64,000 bases of DNA from Symsagittifera roscoffensis (Eukaryota; Xenacoelomorpha; Acoela; Convolutidae), in assembly GCF_963678635.1 (NCBI RefSeq), contig NW_026971675.1, positions 64,001 through 128,000 on the forward strand, read 5' to 3'. Positions 29,518 to 40,807 of the stretch are shown piece by piece. The notes under the pieces were generated by a model that was not told where the DNA came from, did no database searches, and saw only the letters and a program-made list of their open reading frames with translations. The position numbers and the translations under genes are program-made. Within the stretch, counting starts at the first letter, position 1. Every line of letters starts with the position of its first letter.

Positions 29518-30881
29518 TTGAGGATGAAAAATTACAATGAACTAAGTGACAACAAGCAAGTGTGTATAGTTTCGAATCCTAATAGTCAAAGTGCTGCTGT
29601 TTTAGGAAGATCCTTCTCGATAACGAAGAGCGGCCTCTGCGTCAGTGTCTTGTTGAATACTCTTGATATACCGATCACGATACAGAGAGGGAGGAAACTG
29701 GGATATGCTTTACCGGTTAAAAGCCGATATGAAACAACTGAGAACCCAAAACAAAATGAAGTTGTTGATTGTCCAATCATAGGGACAAAATTTGTATCTT
29801 GAGACGATTGCAGAAAATAAACGATTCTTCAGGTCTTGTTAAATCACTTAAGTCAGAGACGGACGATGGGCTGTCGAGCTGTTCGAACTTTCCAGAGCGG
29901 CCCACAATAGATGAAATGCAAACTGATAAACCGGTTCTGCCGGAGATTGAACATTTGAGGGGCAAACTGAAAGATGAACAGCTCGAAGCCATCAAGGACG
30001 TACTAGAGCGGAACGAAGAAGTTTTTTCGAGGCATAAAGCGGATATCGGGTGTTGTAATTTCGTTGAGCATGAAATAGAACTTGAGGACAACGCGGTACC
30101 GCACAGGGAGGGAGCGAGGCGCATGACCCCACACAAATCGGAGGCGTGTAGAAAAGAAATCGAGACGTTACTAGAGTATGACATGATAGAACCATCCAAG
30201 TCACCGTGGGCGTGTGGAGTAGTGATGGCCAAAAAGAAAGGCGACCAGTTGAGGTTTTGTTGTGACTTTCGATACCTGAACTCCGTCACGGTGAAGGATG
30301 CCTCTCCCATACCTAGGATTGATGAGAGCCTCTCGAAGTTAGGTGATGCAAAACTTTTTACGACTCTTGATTTAGGCTCGGCCTTTTGGCAGGTACCATT
30401 AAGGAAGCAGGACAGGGACAAGACAGGGTTTGCCTGCGAGTTGGGTCTGTTTCAATGGAAACGGATGCCGTTTGGACTTTGCAATGCCACAGCCACGTTT
30501 CAGCGGTTGATGGCACACGCGCTGATAGGCGCGACGAAGAAGTATGGCAATCTGGTAATGTGCTACGTGGATGACGTGGTAATAGCGACGCCCACACTGG
30601 AAGACCACATTGAGAGACTTGACGAAGTGTTTGCATGCATGAAAAGGTCGGGGCTAAAGTGTAAACCATCAAAGTGCGAGATACTCAAGGACTCAATAAA
30701 ATACTTTGGCAGGATGGTAGACAAGCACGGCATCAGACCTGATCCGGACGCCGTAGAAGCAGTCCTAACCTGGAAATCACCGAAGACAAAACACCAGTTG
30801 ATGAGCTTCCGGGTTTCGCTAACTATTATAGAGAGTTCATCAAAGGCTATGCGGACAAGGTATACCCGATGCAACAATTAA
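29518..30881 (+). pseudogene. pol: Element B: reverse transcriptase, YVDD intact
   Basis: Frame 29518-29802 carries the protease-RT linker and frame 29769-30881 (370 residues) carries RT. Blocks in order: SPWACGVVMAKKKGDQ, FRYLNSVTVKDASPIPRID, FTTLDLGSAFWQVPL (catalytic Asp), MPFGLCNATATFQRLM, CYVDDVVIATPTLEDH (both catalytic Asp), SIKYFGRMVDKHGIRPD. Just after KTKHQLMSF one base is lost or gained; the expected FANYYREF block continues in another frame to about 30960. Of the RTs in this window this is the only one with an undamaged catalytic box, so it best represents the family's active state. Confidence 0.92.
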
Positions 30882-30956
30882 TGAGACAAAAGGGCAAGAA
30901 GTTCACGTGGAACAACCCAGCAGAAGAGTCATTCCAGAGAATAAAGAAAGAGCTAT

Positions 30957-31883
30957 GTGAGGCACCAGTACTGTATGCCGACTGAGAAAAGGATGTACGT
31001 GCTGGACACGGATGCGTCGGTAGTCGCGATTTCTGGAATTCTCCATCAAGAACAAGAATGGAATGGGATGACAGTCTTGAGACCAATAGCGTACGGGAGC
31101 AAAGTCCTGAGTGACACGGAAATGAAGTACGGAGTCCCGAAAGCAGAGATGTTCGCGGTGGTTACCTTTGTCGAGAAATACAGGGCATACCTGGGCAGTG
31201 AGCCATTCAAGTTGCGAGTCGACAACCGAGCACTGAGCTGGCTGAAAACTTACTCAATGGACCAAAGTTACATTGGGAGGTGGATAGTTCGCCTGGACGG
31301 ATACAACATGATAATTGAGCATAGAACACGAGATAAGCATCAGAATGCCGACAGCTTGAGTAAGAAGACGGAGTTCTATGAGAGACAAGAGCAAAGAGAG
31401 GCAGACAGACCTGAAATCAAAGATGGCTTCTCCTTCATGGACAAGGAAACGTACGACAGTCTTCCACTCACGAGATGGCTGGACAAATCAGGCAAACCGA
31501 TTGAAGATCATCCTGAATTACCTAAAGAACCTCCAGAAAAGACCATCTTGAAGAAGAGCAGAAGGATTCCGATAGAGATAATACTCAAGTCGAAGATCGT
31601 GAGGGAGACGCTCAAGGCAAAAGGCTATGATCTTAACCAGGTAGAAGCGGGAACTGCACAGATAGATAATGCCTTAATGAGGTTGCTCGAGAAACTATCA
31701 GATGATAAGCCCGTGATCCAAGAGAGGGGTCAAGAGGAACCGGAAGTCACTATACTTCGGAGAAAAGAAACAGTGAACAATACTGACTCCTCAAGAGGAA
31801 ACGTCACTGACAGCAAAGATGTCGTGCGGTCACTAGTTGACAAAATCCCCGAAAACGTTCTGGCTGGAGCAGACCAAGGTTAG
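30957..31883 (+). pseudogene. pol: Element B: RNase H and start of the linker
   Basis: This 308-residue frame begins just after a second frameshift. RNase H blocks: YVLDTDASVVAISGILHQ (Asp), VPKAEMFAVVTFVEK (Glu), LRVDNRALSWLKTYSMDQ (Asp), IEHRTRDKHQNADSLSKK (His, Asp). Then follows FSFMDKETYDSLPLTRWLD, and the linker toward integrase, which is helix-rich and charged (KSKIVRETLKAKGYDL is conserved in D). A frameshift near 31850 passes into the integrase frame. All four RNase H catalytic positions look intact. Confidence 0.9.
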
Positions 31884-33138
31884 GAAAAGGAAAGTGACGT
31901 TCAAAGAAGATACTGAACACCTGGGACTAGGTCAAGAGTCCGGGGAGTGTTCCATGTTCACGGAAGAAGAAACCGGCGAAGGAAAATTGTCCGGGGAGCG
32001 TGAAAGATGGGATGAAGACTCGGATGAGAGCAGCGAAAACCAAGACAGTCTGTGCATGATATTGGCGGAAGAGAAGACAAGGCACCACGACAGGGAGTTA
32101 CAGACGGATCCATCTTCAGGAACGTACAATCTGGACATACAGGAGATACGAGGTGGTGAGGAACTTGAGAAGATTGCGGTTTCAAGGAAGCCATTCAGGG
32201 AACTATCATGCAACTCAAACGTCAGAACGAATCTGGTGCCAGAAGATGATATGAAAATCGTGAAAAAGATGATATGCGTGAAGCTGAGTGATGACATCCA
32301 CAACCCTGGTGAGATGAATGGACAGATCATGGCGCTAAAAGAGCATATCAAGGCGAGATACAGGCTGTCAGACCTAATAAGAGCCCAAAAGAATGACAAA
32401 ATGACAAGTAACCTCTCCAAATGGATCCAGTCGGGGGTCAAGGAGAAGGGGGGACTCGAGGAAGACAGCTACAAGATCTTCAGCCAATTCTGCAAAGAGA
32501 AGAAAGACTTACTCTACCACACAGCTGATGGGGTGGTAGCATGCAAGAGGAAAGATGAGGATAAGATATTACACAGACACAACCTCATCTTACTACCACA
32601 ATTGTATCAAACGGAGGTGCTTTTCAGATCGCACGACCAGATGGGGCACCAGGGGATAGATAAAGTACAACAAAGGATACTTCACAGGTTTGATTGGCCA
32701 GGAATGAGAAAAGCTTGCGAGAGATGGGTGAATGCCTGCCTGGCATGCCTCCAGGTAAAAGACCCAAGGAAGATGAAGTTTCCCCTCAAGTCCGTCGAGA
32801 GCTCAGAGTTCAATGGAGTGGTGCAGATAGACCATCAAAAAATCTGCATGACGGAGTCGGGATATAATCAGATACTGGTTATAATAGATCACTTCACAAA
32901 GTTGGCGGAAGCGGTTCCGTGCCAGACAGCCTCGGCCGAGGAGACATGTGATCATCTGATAACGCATTGGATATCGCGGTATGGTTGTCCTTTCCAAAAG
33001 AGATGGAACTGCCAGACGCCGCTTACGAAGGTGCGAAATTGGCAGACGAGCCAAGATATGGGAAACCCTGTGGGAGCACCCAGCTGGCCAAGACTTTGGC
33101 AGTTTACGATAGAGCGGATCCAGCTGCTGCGAGGGTAG
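31837..33138 (+). pseudogene. pol: Element B: linker and integrase, deleted in the catalytic core
   Basis: The 433-residue frame starts with the acidic linker (EECS...LSGERE type runs and RYRLSDLIRAQ), then the zinc domain (HDQMGHQGIDK, CLACLQVKD), the first catalytic Asp (VVQIDHQK) and HWISRYGCPF. At about 32993 homology stops: C continues with FQLDNGKAFVG, but B jumps to sequence that in D lies just before SGNH-like segment 2. The second and third catalytic residues, the GPF module, macrodomain and SGNH-1 gene are all missing. The last 45 residues of this frame are out of phase with the accessory protein. This integrase cannot work. Confidence 0.9.
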
Positions 33139-34576
33139 TCATTGTGGCGGGATCAGACTTCGAAGGAACGTCTCCTAAGCTGTTTTGGCGGAGACTCTGA
33201 TATACTCTTTGCCAGGAGCCGAACTAAACCAGATGTTAACTCTAGTGGTGGCAATAAAGTCGGAGATGCCCTGTGAGCCTGAGCTGCTATTGTTTGCAGG
33301 AATGAATGATCATCTGCACGCGGCGGGACTTCTTGAGCAGCTGAAGGGCAATGAACCAACACCGAGGAAGATATGGAAAGCCATTCAGACGTTGTTTGCG
33401 GCGATGAATGAGGTGCAAGAGAATGTTGTCTCGAGATTCGGCTCCAAGACGAAGGTGGTGTTCACTACATCCCCTGGATACGCGAATATGCCACCCGCCC
33501 TACAATTCGTGTACGCGGTCTTGATCCTGATAGCAGAGGGAAACGAATGGCGAATTCTAATGGCAGCCCCCAATCGGGAATTGGAGCCATCGAACCTGAG
33601 GCTCCGCAAGTCAGAATTGGCAGCGGCATGGGCGGACATATCTCATGCACTGAGGGGCTTTTATGGATTAGCCGACATCCTGATCGTATTGGACGAGGTG
33701 CTCTTGCTAGAGATATCGAACTTTGCCAGGGAACTCAAGTTCAGCCCAGTCATCGGGGACGATCACCCGACAATAAACCAATTGACGGCCAGCTTGTGTT
33801 TTCGGAGGATGGATGTCAAGATCACAGGTTCCACCGGCAAGTCTAGAGGTCCGAGCAACGAGAGAAAAAATGTGGCCGACACGGAGAAACAATTGGAGTC
33901 GATGGCATATTGTCTGACGCAAGAGAATGGCTGGTGGCCATTTTTGACACCAAGGCTGGAGAACGCCACGAATAAGACGAGGGAGGAAGCACCACCCCTC
34001 GTGAAACAAGTCTGGAGTTTTCTGGAGAAACAACTGGAGCTGGCCGAAGGAAGAGAGATGACGATGGCTAGATTTGTCTCGGCAGCCAATGAAGTGACGA
34101 TTGGAGGGTTCTGGAGAGAGCACGCAGAGGGTGAGCTGAGGACTAGAAGGGATCATGAGATTCTTAAGTTCTTGAGTCCTTGCTGGGGGAAAGATTTCAT
34201 GGCGGGAATGTTCGGCACCAAAGCGACTATCCTTGGAGCCTTCGTGCAGGAGATACTGGGCATGCCCATCAGCCTGCTCTTGGCTTTATATCTGGTCTAC
34301 CCCAGATACTTGTTCAACATGGGCCCAGCGTACATGTTTAGTCGAGGAGTAGAGACACTTCGGGTTGATGGGTATCTGGCACTAGTGCTCTTAACCCATG
34401 GGGAACTGGTGTCATTTCATCGATTGATGGAATATGGGGAGCCCCTGTCAATGGGGAAGGTCCACTCGAGTATCGAAACCTACTCCTACAAGTGTGCCGC
34501 GGGGTTGAAGGCGCTGTTAGTGCAATACCTCATGATGCAGAATCGGCACATGACGGGTGAAGAGAAGAACCCATAA
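32966..34576 (+). pseudogene. Element B: SGNH-like segment 2 and start of the large accessory protein
   Basis: From the deletion junction (about 32993) one frame to 33200 carries STQLAKTLAVYDRADP and VVIVAGSDFEGTSPKLFW. After a frameshift, frame 33185-34576 (463 residues) carries LIYSLPGAELNQMLTLV, LLLFAGMNDHLHAAGLL, TSPGYANMPPALQFVY, LMAAPNRELEPSN, then conserved helical and Trp-rich parts and LGMPISLLLALYLVYP. GSD, PGA and GMND appear in SGNH order, but a standard GDS nucleophile motif is not seen. D (55918-54327) and C (15772-14072) match along the length. The first in-frame stop, TAA at 34574, is followed in the same frame by further homology. Confidence 0.7.
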
Positions 34577-34597
34577 TCGAGAGAAGAGTGGAAGAAG

Positions 34598-35245
34598 ATG
34601 AATGGAGGTATGCCTCTGTTGACGGACCTGTGCCTGGCAATGAGGTCGGACCCGATGGGGATAATCCGGGGTCTGGAGGAGGTGGTAACCTGCATTTACG
34701 GTCCAGCAGTGACGTACGCATTTCCAGATCCCCTGGTGACAACGTATCGTTACTCTGTAACGCACTTGAGTCTTATCAGCGTACTGGATGGGACGGCGCT
34801 CAAATGGTGTCAGCAGGAGGTGCTCAGGGCACAAATGAGCAATACGGTACTCTTTGGAAAAGTGAAAGATGCCGAGTTGATAGTGTACAACTTCAGGGGA
34901 CAGCTGCAATGTAGAATGGGAGGCAAACGTGAGGGCCCCATCGAGACATATCCCAAGTTCTTGAACTTGAACCCACTGACAGCAGACGGACGGGAGATCT
35001 TGAGGATTTCTGCTTGGAAGGACTGCTTTGCACTGGTTAAGAGGGAGCTGGAGGCCATAATGGAGAAAGAAATCCTGCCAGCCACCATGCCTGAGCTCCC
35101 GATAGTCAGGAGGATGACCTTGGGAATGAACAGTCCCTTAGTAGTTCAGTCCATAATTGCGAGGATGACAATGGAGGAAATGCAGAAAGACTTAACTGAT
35201 GGCTGGGACCCCCTGTTTGTCGGCTACACGGCGAGGCGAAGATAA
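34598..35245 (+). pseudogene. Element B: conserved hydrophobic accessory segment
   Basis: This 215-residue frame is in phase with the previous one across a single TAA. It starts NGGMPLLTDLCLAMRSDPMG, matching C (CGMPLLIDLAVMMRIDPLA) and D. It continues with YGPAVTYAFPDPLVTTYRYSV (D: YGPAVTYAFTDPVITAYRHSV; only partial blocks are quoted) and ends in a region with LPIVRRMTLGMN. The C and D matches show it is coding in origin. A frame change near 35220 passes to the next segment. No family is recognised. Confidence 0.7.
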
Positions 35246-35843
35246 ATTCGTGGACGACGCAAGCAAAAAAGATGAGAGGCTCGCAGCCCCCGGATATGCG
35301 GTGCGAAAGGTCTTGAGAGCTCTTGAGCAGGATGGACTTGAGAACATGCTACCAGTATGGGATGATGGCAGGATGATCATGAAGGAGGGGCATGTTGCAT
35401 TGGTGGACGACATGAAATTCGCGACACGAAAGTATAGGGCACCCTATGGCTTAGAACAGGTGGAAATGAGACAGGAGGGAAAAGAACTGGATGCAGCAGG
35501 TCAACTGTATGTGGCCCTGACGGAGTACAAGAGATTGGACCCGGCGACACCATCACCACTGTCAGTAGATACACCTGGAGACAAGAGGAGTGGACCCGTG
35601 GAAGACCGGTTCAAAAGAATTCTCGAGAGAAGAAGAGCTGAGTCAGAAGAAGAGAGTATGGATGAAACTCTCAGCGAAGCCGGCGAGGACAAGGAAGTGG
35701 GGAAAACGCCTGAACCAAGACCATCAGGGGAGGAGCTCACCACTCAAGAGCTGTTGAAAGACTTGAGCGAGGAGAACTGGGCAGATACTGCCACTCCACC
35801 TCTGACCCCGTCTCCCCGGAAGAATCTGGAATTGCCATGGTGA
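35199..35843 (+). pseudogene. Element B: charged accessory segment
   Basis: This 214-residue frame carries ALVDDMKFATRKYRAPYGLE and LDAAGQLYVALTEYK, matching D at 54033-53773 (ALKDEMKIGTRRHLAPYGLE, LDAAGALYVSLTEYK). The second half is acidic, Ser/Pro-rich and low complexity (EEESMDETLSEAGEDKE), with poor conservation. Its stop overlaps the next ATG by a few bases (ATGGTGA at 35837). Function is unknown. Confidence 0.65.
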
Positions 35844-37080
35844 GCGAGACCTCCAATATGGGGATGATACTTTTGAGTTCGGAGGAAAGGGAAAAGAATA
35901 CATTCGAAGGAAATAAGGACATGTTCCTGGGGACTCTGGAGGACGACGCTTGGCAAAAGTTCTTGAAGGAATTCAATCAAGAAGTGGGCAGCGAGACGAC
36001 GCTGGACAAATTCAAGGATGAACTGTGGGACACAGTTGTGAAGTTTGGAGAACCGCTTCTGATGGGGACGGGCCTGGATGAGAAGGCGAGAAAGGAGCTG
36101 CTGAACAAGCTGATAGAGCTGAGGAAGTCACGATCAAAGACTAGAGACGAAAAATGTGAAGACAGCTCTACTCTGAAACAAAAAACTGTAGATAAAATAG
36201 TTGATGATATAAAAGGGGATAAGGTTGGGACTAGTAATATGATTAAAAGTACTAATATCCTTAAGGACCGAGCAGGGGGGAGGCAAGAGTTGGAAGGGTC
36301 GGAGGTAGACAGAGAGGTCGAATCAGTGATGATAACCACAACACCCTCATGCAGAGATGTGAAGACTCGCAAGAGGAAAAGAGAAGTAGAGGGATTGAGT
36401 AGTCCTTCAGTGGATGCTGTCTCGGAAGGAAACTTGAGAGAGACGGCGCCCATGGTTTTGGCGCGATGCAAGACGGCGGCATACAAGAGCAACACGGAGC
36501 TCAGAAGACCACTCGAAGTAGAGAGGGAAATAGAGGCTTCCACCAGTTCGACATCGGAGGAAGACTTCAAGCCCCAGAAGATAAACGTGAAGAGAGGTTC
36601 AACGAACGGACAGACATGGAAGTGGATGTCGGCAAGGAATGGGTCTCGAAGGGACACCAGGCCACGGGGAAGCAAGTGACGAGTGATCCACTGGAGAGGA
36701 ACAAGACGAGGAACACCTCCCGGCCATGGTGGGTGGCCCTCGAGACATTGAAGGAAATGGAAGACTGCTTGAAGAAGTTGGACAGTGGAGTAGCTCGCAA
36801 ACGACGCAATTGGGCCACCCAGCAAAAGGCTGAGGTAAACAAGATAGAATTGGCGAACCAGCTGAAGAGGTCCTGGCAGAACTTATTGAAGGATCATTTT
36901 GAAGAGGCAATGAGGACACCCTCATCAGCAACGCCATTGATGGCGAATCCCTTCGTTAGAACCGCCGGACAATTGATGTTCACCTGGAGTCTGGTGGGAA
37001 TAGAGTTGGAGACACTGACCTCGTATGACAGGTTGAAGTTGGGAAGCAAGAAGCTAGAAGTGTATCAAGCACTGATGTAA
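35837..37080 (+). pseudogene. Element B: accessory segment with helical module and basic linker
   Basis: Frame 35837-36679 (280 residues) begins with FLGTLEDDAWQKFLKEF and LWDTVVKFGEPLLMGTGL, matching C and D, and has Lys/Arg-rich stretches (KTRKRKREVE) that could be nuclear localisation or nucleic-acid-binding sites. After a frame change in 36570-36680, frame 36466-37080 carries WWVALETLKEMEDCLKKLD, RKRRNWATQQKAEVNK and FVRTAGQLMFTWSLVG. D matches at 53043-51946 (WWIALGTTKELEGCLKKLD, RKRRNWHTQQRAEVNK, FVRTAGQLLFTWSLAG). The three-way conservation points to a real protein; its function is unknown. Confidence 0.68.
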
Positions 37081-37083
37081 CAC

Positions 37084-39488
37084 GTGGCCAGGGATAATTC
37101 AGGCCTGAGCCTGGCTAGGAGGAAGGATGCCACGTGTTTCTTGAGATGGATAATGTCAATGATGTCTGATAGCACCATCTTGGCGTGCTACCAAAGAGCA
37201 AGCGGAAGTAAAAGCGTGGAAAAGAGAGTCTCAACGATCATCTTAAACGTATATCAGAGTACTGGAATAGAAAAGGAAGATGGTTCCAGACTATCCCTAG
37301 AGAACCACAGAAAGCTGGACGAGGTACGGAGGTTTTACAATAAGAAGTTTGAAGAAGATAATGATGTTCACCGTAACCTGGCCTCGCCAGAGCAGTACTC
37401 GAGACTCAGTGAGAAGGGTGAATACCAATACGTGTCAGGAGTGATGGGGATAGCCTACAACCCCTTCTTAGACTCAGAAACTGGAGGTGCTCACAGGAAC
37501 CACGAGGTAGCGGAGCTGCTGAAGTTTTGGACAGAAACAATAGTGGAAATAGACGCGGTGGAGAAAGAGAGGCCGAGCCTGGGCCTGATTCTTGAGAAAA
37601 CACCGGAGGTGGTGAGCATACCGCGCTCGAACAAGAGAGTTGAAGTGAACATGGGTGATGGCAATGGCTTGTTGATCACGAACTTGGGAGTGGTATGGAA
37701 GTTACTAAGACCCTCCTGGTGCCCACATCCCCACGCGAGTCTGATCGAGGAAACCACAGAGCGAGTGAGGCTAGCACCAACGGAGAATGAAGATTTTGCA
37801 AAATTGAGTGTGTTGCACAAATTAATCTCACCTCAGATGCAGGAGTCAGGCGAAAAGACGAACAAGCTAGTGTCAGCAAAGAAGATGGAGCCGGGTAGCT
37901 GTCTGGATTCGACGTGTGGGAACGGAGAGCACACCTGCGATGGAAGGTCATGTGTCAGGATACTGTCCATTCAAAAGGAAGATCTGGTTACTTGGTTTGA
38001 AGACATCACGGAAAGGGAGAAAAATGAAGTGCAAATCGTTGCGGAGTGTTACGCGAGAACTACGGTGAATATAGCGACAGCTCTCGGATTCTTCTCGAGA
38101 ATGTGTAGTCTGCAGTCACTGGAGAGGCTAGAGTCTGAACACCATTTAGTGACGGCGTTGAGCGTAGAATCATGGCCTGGGGTATTGCAGGTGACTCAAA
38201 AACACATCCGAAGCTGGAAGGTTGGTCTCGAGGCGGAAATGGGGTTTCCCATGAGCGAAGCTTATGGCCTGCCATTGAACGCAAAATCCCTGATAGGGTC
38301 AATGATGGCCAATTTGTGCGGAAGCCACTACCCACTGCACATGGCGATGGTGGAAGCATCCAGCCAGAGAGTATTGGTGGACAAGGCCTTCTCAGTGCCC
38401 AAGTGCGTGAGGTTGGCTCGGGTATCGCATCACTCGCACAAGTTGTTGAGTAAAATCAGAGGGACAGTACCGAAAGAGTTGAGAGATGACTTGAGTGAAA
38501 TCTGGGGAGAAGAACTTTTGAAGTTGGAAAGTGAGAACACAAGCGATCACGAGAGACAAAACGTGATCGGAAAACCTGTGGGAGGTGCTCCAAACATGGA
38601 AGAGAACGACACGATGCATGAGAAAATGATGGAGCTTGAGCCTCTCTTGGAAGCCTCGGGGGAGCGTAACCTCAGAAGCATTGAGATCACCCATGGAGAA
38701 TGCCCTTTACCTTTTTTTTGTCACAAACGGTGTGGTATCCAGATCACAAGAACCTCTGCCAGGTGTGGGATATGGAAGAAATTCGGTCGATTGGATTACC
38801 GGATCACCGGCAGAAGGTGACACTCTTAGTAGTGAGTACGATGCTGGCTCTGAGATGGATAGAAGAGAATATAACGAAGTATCGGGAAGCGAAGACGCCA
38901 ACGGCTGAGTCAATATATGCGATAGACTACAGCAGGAGACTCGAGTTGTTTGAGACTGCATGCAAAGTATTCGCCATACCAATGGAAGTCAGACACGTAT
39001 GGAGCCGCTTGAGGTACTTTCCATGGTTTCGAGCGACACTGACGTCTTGGTTATACATGACAACGAAAGATCACATGAGAAAGCATCAAAAGGAGTATCG
39101 ACAGATCCAGGCCGAGATTGGGCCGGAAGCTTTCAAGAGACCCCTGTTAACCCATCGAAATGCGATCACGACAGGATGGAAGAGAGTGGGTAAAATGTCT
39201 AGAGACAATACCAAAGCGAGGGAATCGATACTAGAGGAGGACTTGGCGAAGAACGTGAGCCTGAGCCTGCACAACTATTTTTGTTTGAACCGGGAATCTA
39301 GGGTGAAGGCACTACCCAACCAGGCAAAGAGGTTCCAGGAGCAAAGGGAATGGATGCGATCCTATGAACAGCTGAAGGCTTGGGAGGAGATCGTGATTAG
39401 CTCCGATGATGAAGAAGAACTGTTGAGACAGTTTGCCGAATCTAGTACTTCAGGGTATGGCACCTCCAAGGCGAAGAGTGCGAAATGA
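37084..39488 (+). pseudogene. Element B: C-terminal part of the large accessory protein
   Basis: Frame 37084-38820 (578 residues) follows in phase after one TAA (37078-37080), and frame 38700-39488 (262 residues) continues after a frameshift near 38700. Conserved blocks with C and D: ARRKDATCFLRWIM, GIAYNPFLD, a Cys/His cluster (GSCLDSTCGNGEHTC, then DGRSC), LERLESEHHLVTALSVE, VLVDKAFSVPKCVRLAR, LPDHRQKVTLLVVSTMLAL, FKRPLLTHRNAIT and LSLHNYFCLNRE. It ends with the acidic segment SSDDEEELL. I cannot place it in a known family. It might be structural or nucleic-acid-related; no env-like signal peptide or fusion region is visible. Confidence 0.72.
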
Positions 39489-39907
39489 GCGGATGGTTCG
39501 AAGAGATCTTGAAACTTGAGAGGGAAGGGGGGCTTGAGTGTGAATCCGGATGAAACCTGGGTTCACGAAAAAGAAATTTTAACGAATCAGATATTGTTAT
39601 TAATATGCTATATTTACTATATAAATCAAAATGCTGCATGACAATTTCCTGATTGAATGGGACAAAAGAAATTTTAAATAATTGGCTTGAAAAGCGAGAA
39701 TTCCAGGGGGCAGGTGTATGCAGATTTTGATTGCTGTTTAGCGATAGTGTGAAAAATTTTACATGGCCGTGAATTTTGGGGTGTAGATAAGCTTAAGTCT
39801 GCTGCAGACTTCTGTAAATGACCACTGGCACTGTACCTTGAGCAACACTCGGTTTTCTGGGACTCACTGGCACACGACAACACGCGATAAGGACATCGAT
39901 CTTGAGT
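39489..39907 (+). other. 3' untranslated region of element B
   Basis: This is AT-rich sequence between the last frame and the PPT. No conserved frame or repeat is visible in it. Confidence 0.65.
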
Positions 39908-39917
39908 CCGGGGAGTA
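39908..39917 (+). promoter_or_regulatory. Polypurine tract of element B
   Basis: The tract ccggggagta lies immediately before the LTR start TGTGCC and is identical to C's tract. Confidence 0.78.
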
Positions 39918-40807
39918 TGTGCCAGTCGGTCATATTTGGAAGTTTGACCTTGAGAAAAGCAAGAGCACTTAATTTTGGAGTGAAGTTTGATTTATCAAAA
40001 ATTCGAATGGAGCCTGTCATGCACGATTTTCTCGCGATAACTGAAAACCGAAAAAGAGAAATCAGAACGATCGAGTAACAATCGCGCGAAAGTTGCCAGA
40101 TAAAACAATAGGAAATTGCTATTCGCAATTTTCATCACAATAAAACTAGAGTAGAGCTGTCCTATCTGAAACAGAAGGAAGCGTATTCCCGAGAACTGGA
40201 CTATTATTGCTTGACTGGATTGTTATTCGAACTGGACCAGAGTGAACCTTCGATGGAAAGGTTGACAGCTTGAGTGTCCCAATGGTTCACGAGGAACTAT
40301 ACTCTAGAGTTCAAACTTGTTCCTGTTATTGAAACTGATAAACATTAAACTCATTTAGTAATATTATTTAATTCTCAAGTTGATTACCAACTTAATTACT
40401 CCCAGTTCTTGAGCGTGCCACGATGTGAGTACTCAATTTAAATTTCTAGAGTGTGTTTTATGATTGTTATGTTGAGGTAAGGCGAGTTGTAGGTTGATCC
40501 ATCTTCCACTGTCTAATAAAAAGCAACTTAACGGATTGTTCCGACCCGGTTTTTAACGGCGTTCATGTATTTTGGGTATCTAGAGACCTAATTATGGGGA
40601 CGTTCTTATTTCTAGAGTGGGGGGATATTTTGGTAGTAGCCTTTAAGCTGTAACGGGTCGTAGTCTCATGTCACAAGCGAACCGAATTGGCTCCGACTGA
40701 TTTCAGGTAGAAAAACACAAGAGATAGTGTCCCTGACTCTTGAGCCAATGGTTATAGGGCCTATTTTTCTTAAGCCTCATATTTGACTACAGTAGACGAA
40801 TGTTACA
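39918..40807 (+). repeat. 3' LTR of element B
   Basis: It starts TGTGCCAGTCGGTC and ends GAATGTTACA. It matches 24095-24998 with few substitutions and a short deletion at the hairpin near 40495. Element C resumes directly after it. Confidence 0.93.

Larger units (their letters stand above)
24095..40807 (+). mobile_element. Element B: Ty3/Gypsy-type element inserted in C, LTR to LTR
   Basis: The LTRs at 24095-24998 and 39918-40807 have the same ends (TGTGCCAGTCGG to GAATGTTACA) and are very similar, apart from a 15-bp loss in the right hairpin. B lies between C's RT (ending 24094) and C's protease-RT linker (resuming 40808); only ttc is shared at the two flanks, so the target duplication is unclear. 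Order: primer site, leader with two repeat arrays, gag, protease, RT, RNase H, partial integrase, accessory region, PPT. Two internal deletions remove the zinc knuckles and everything from mid-integrase to SGNH-2. It is the youngest large insertion in the window. Confidence 0.93.
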
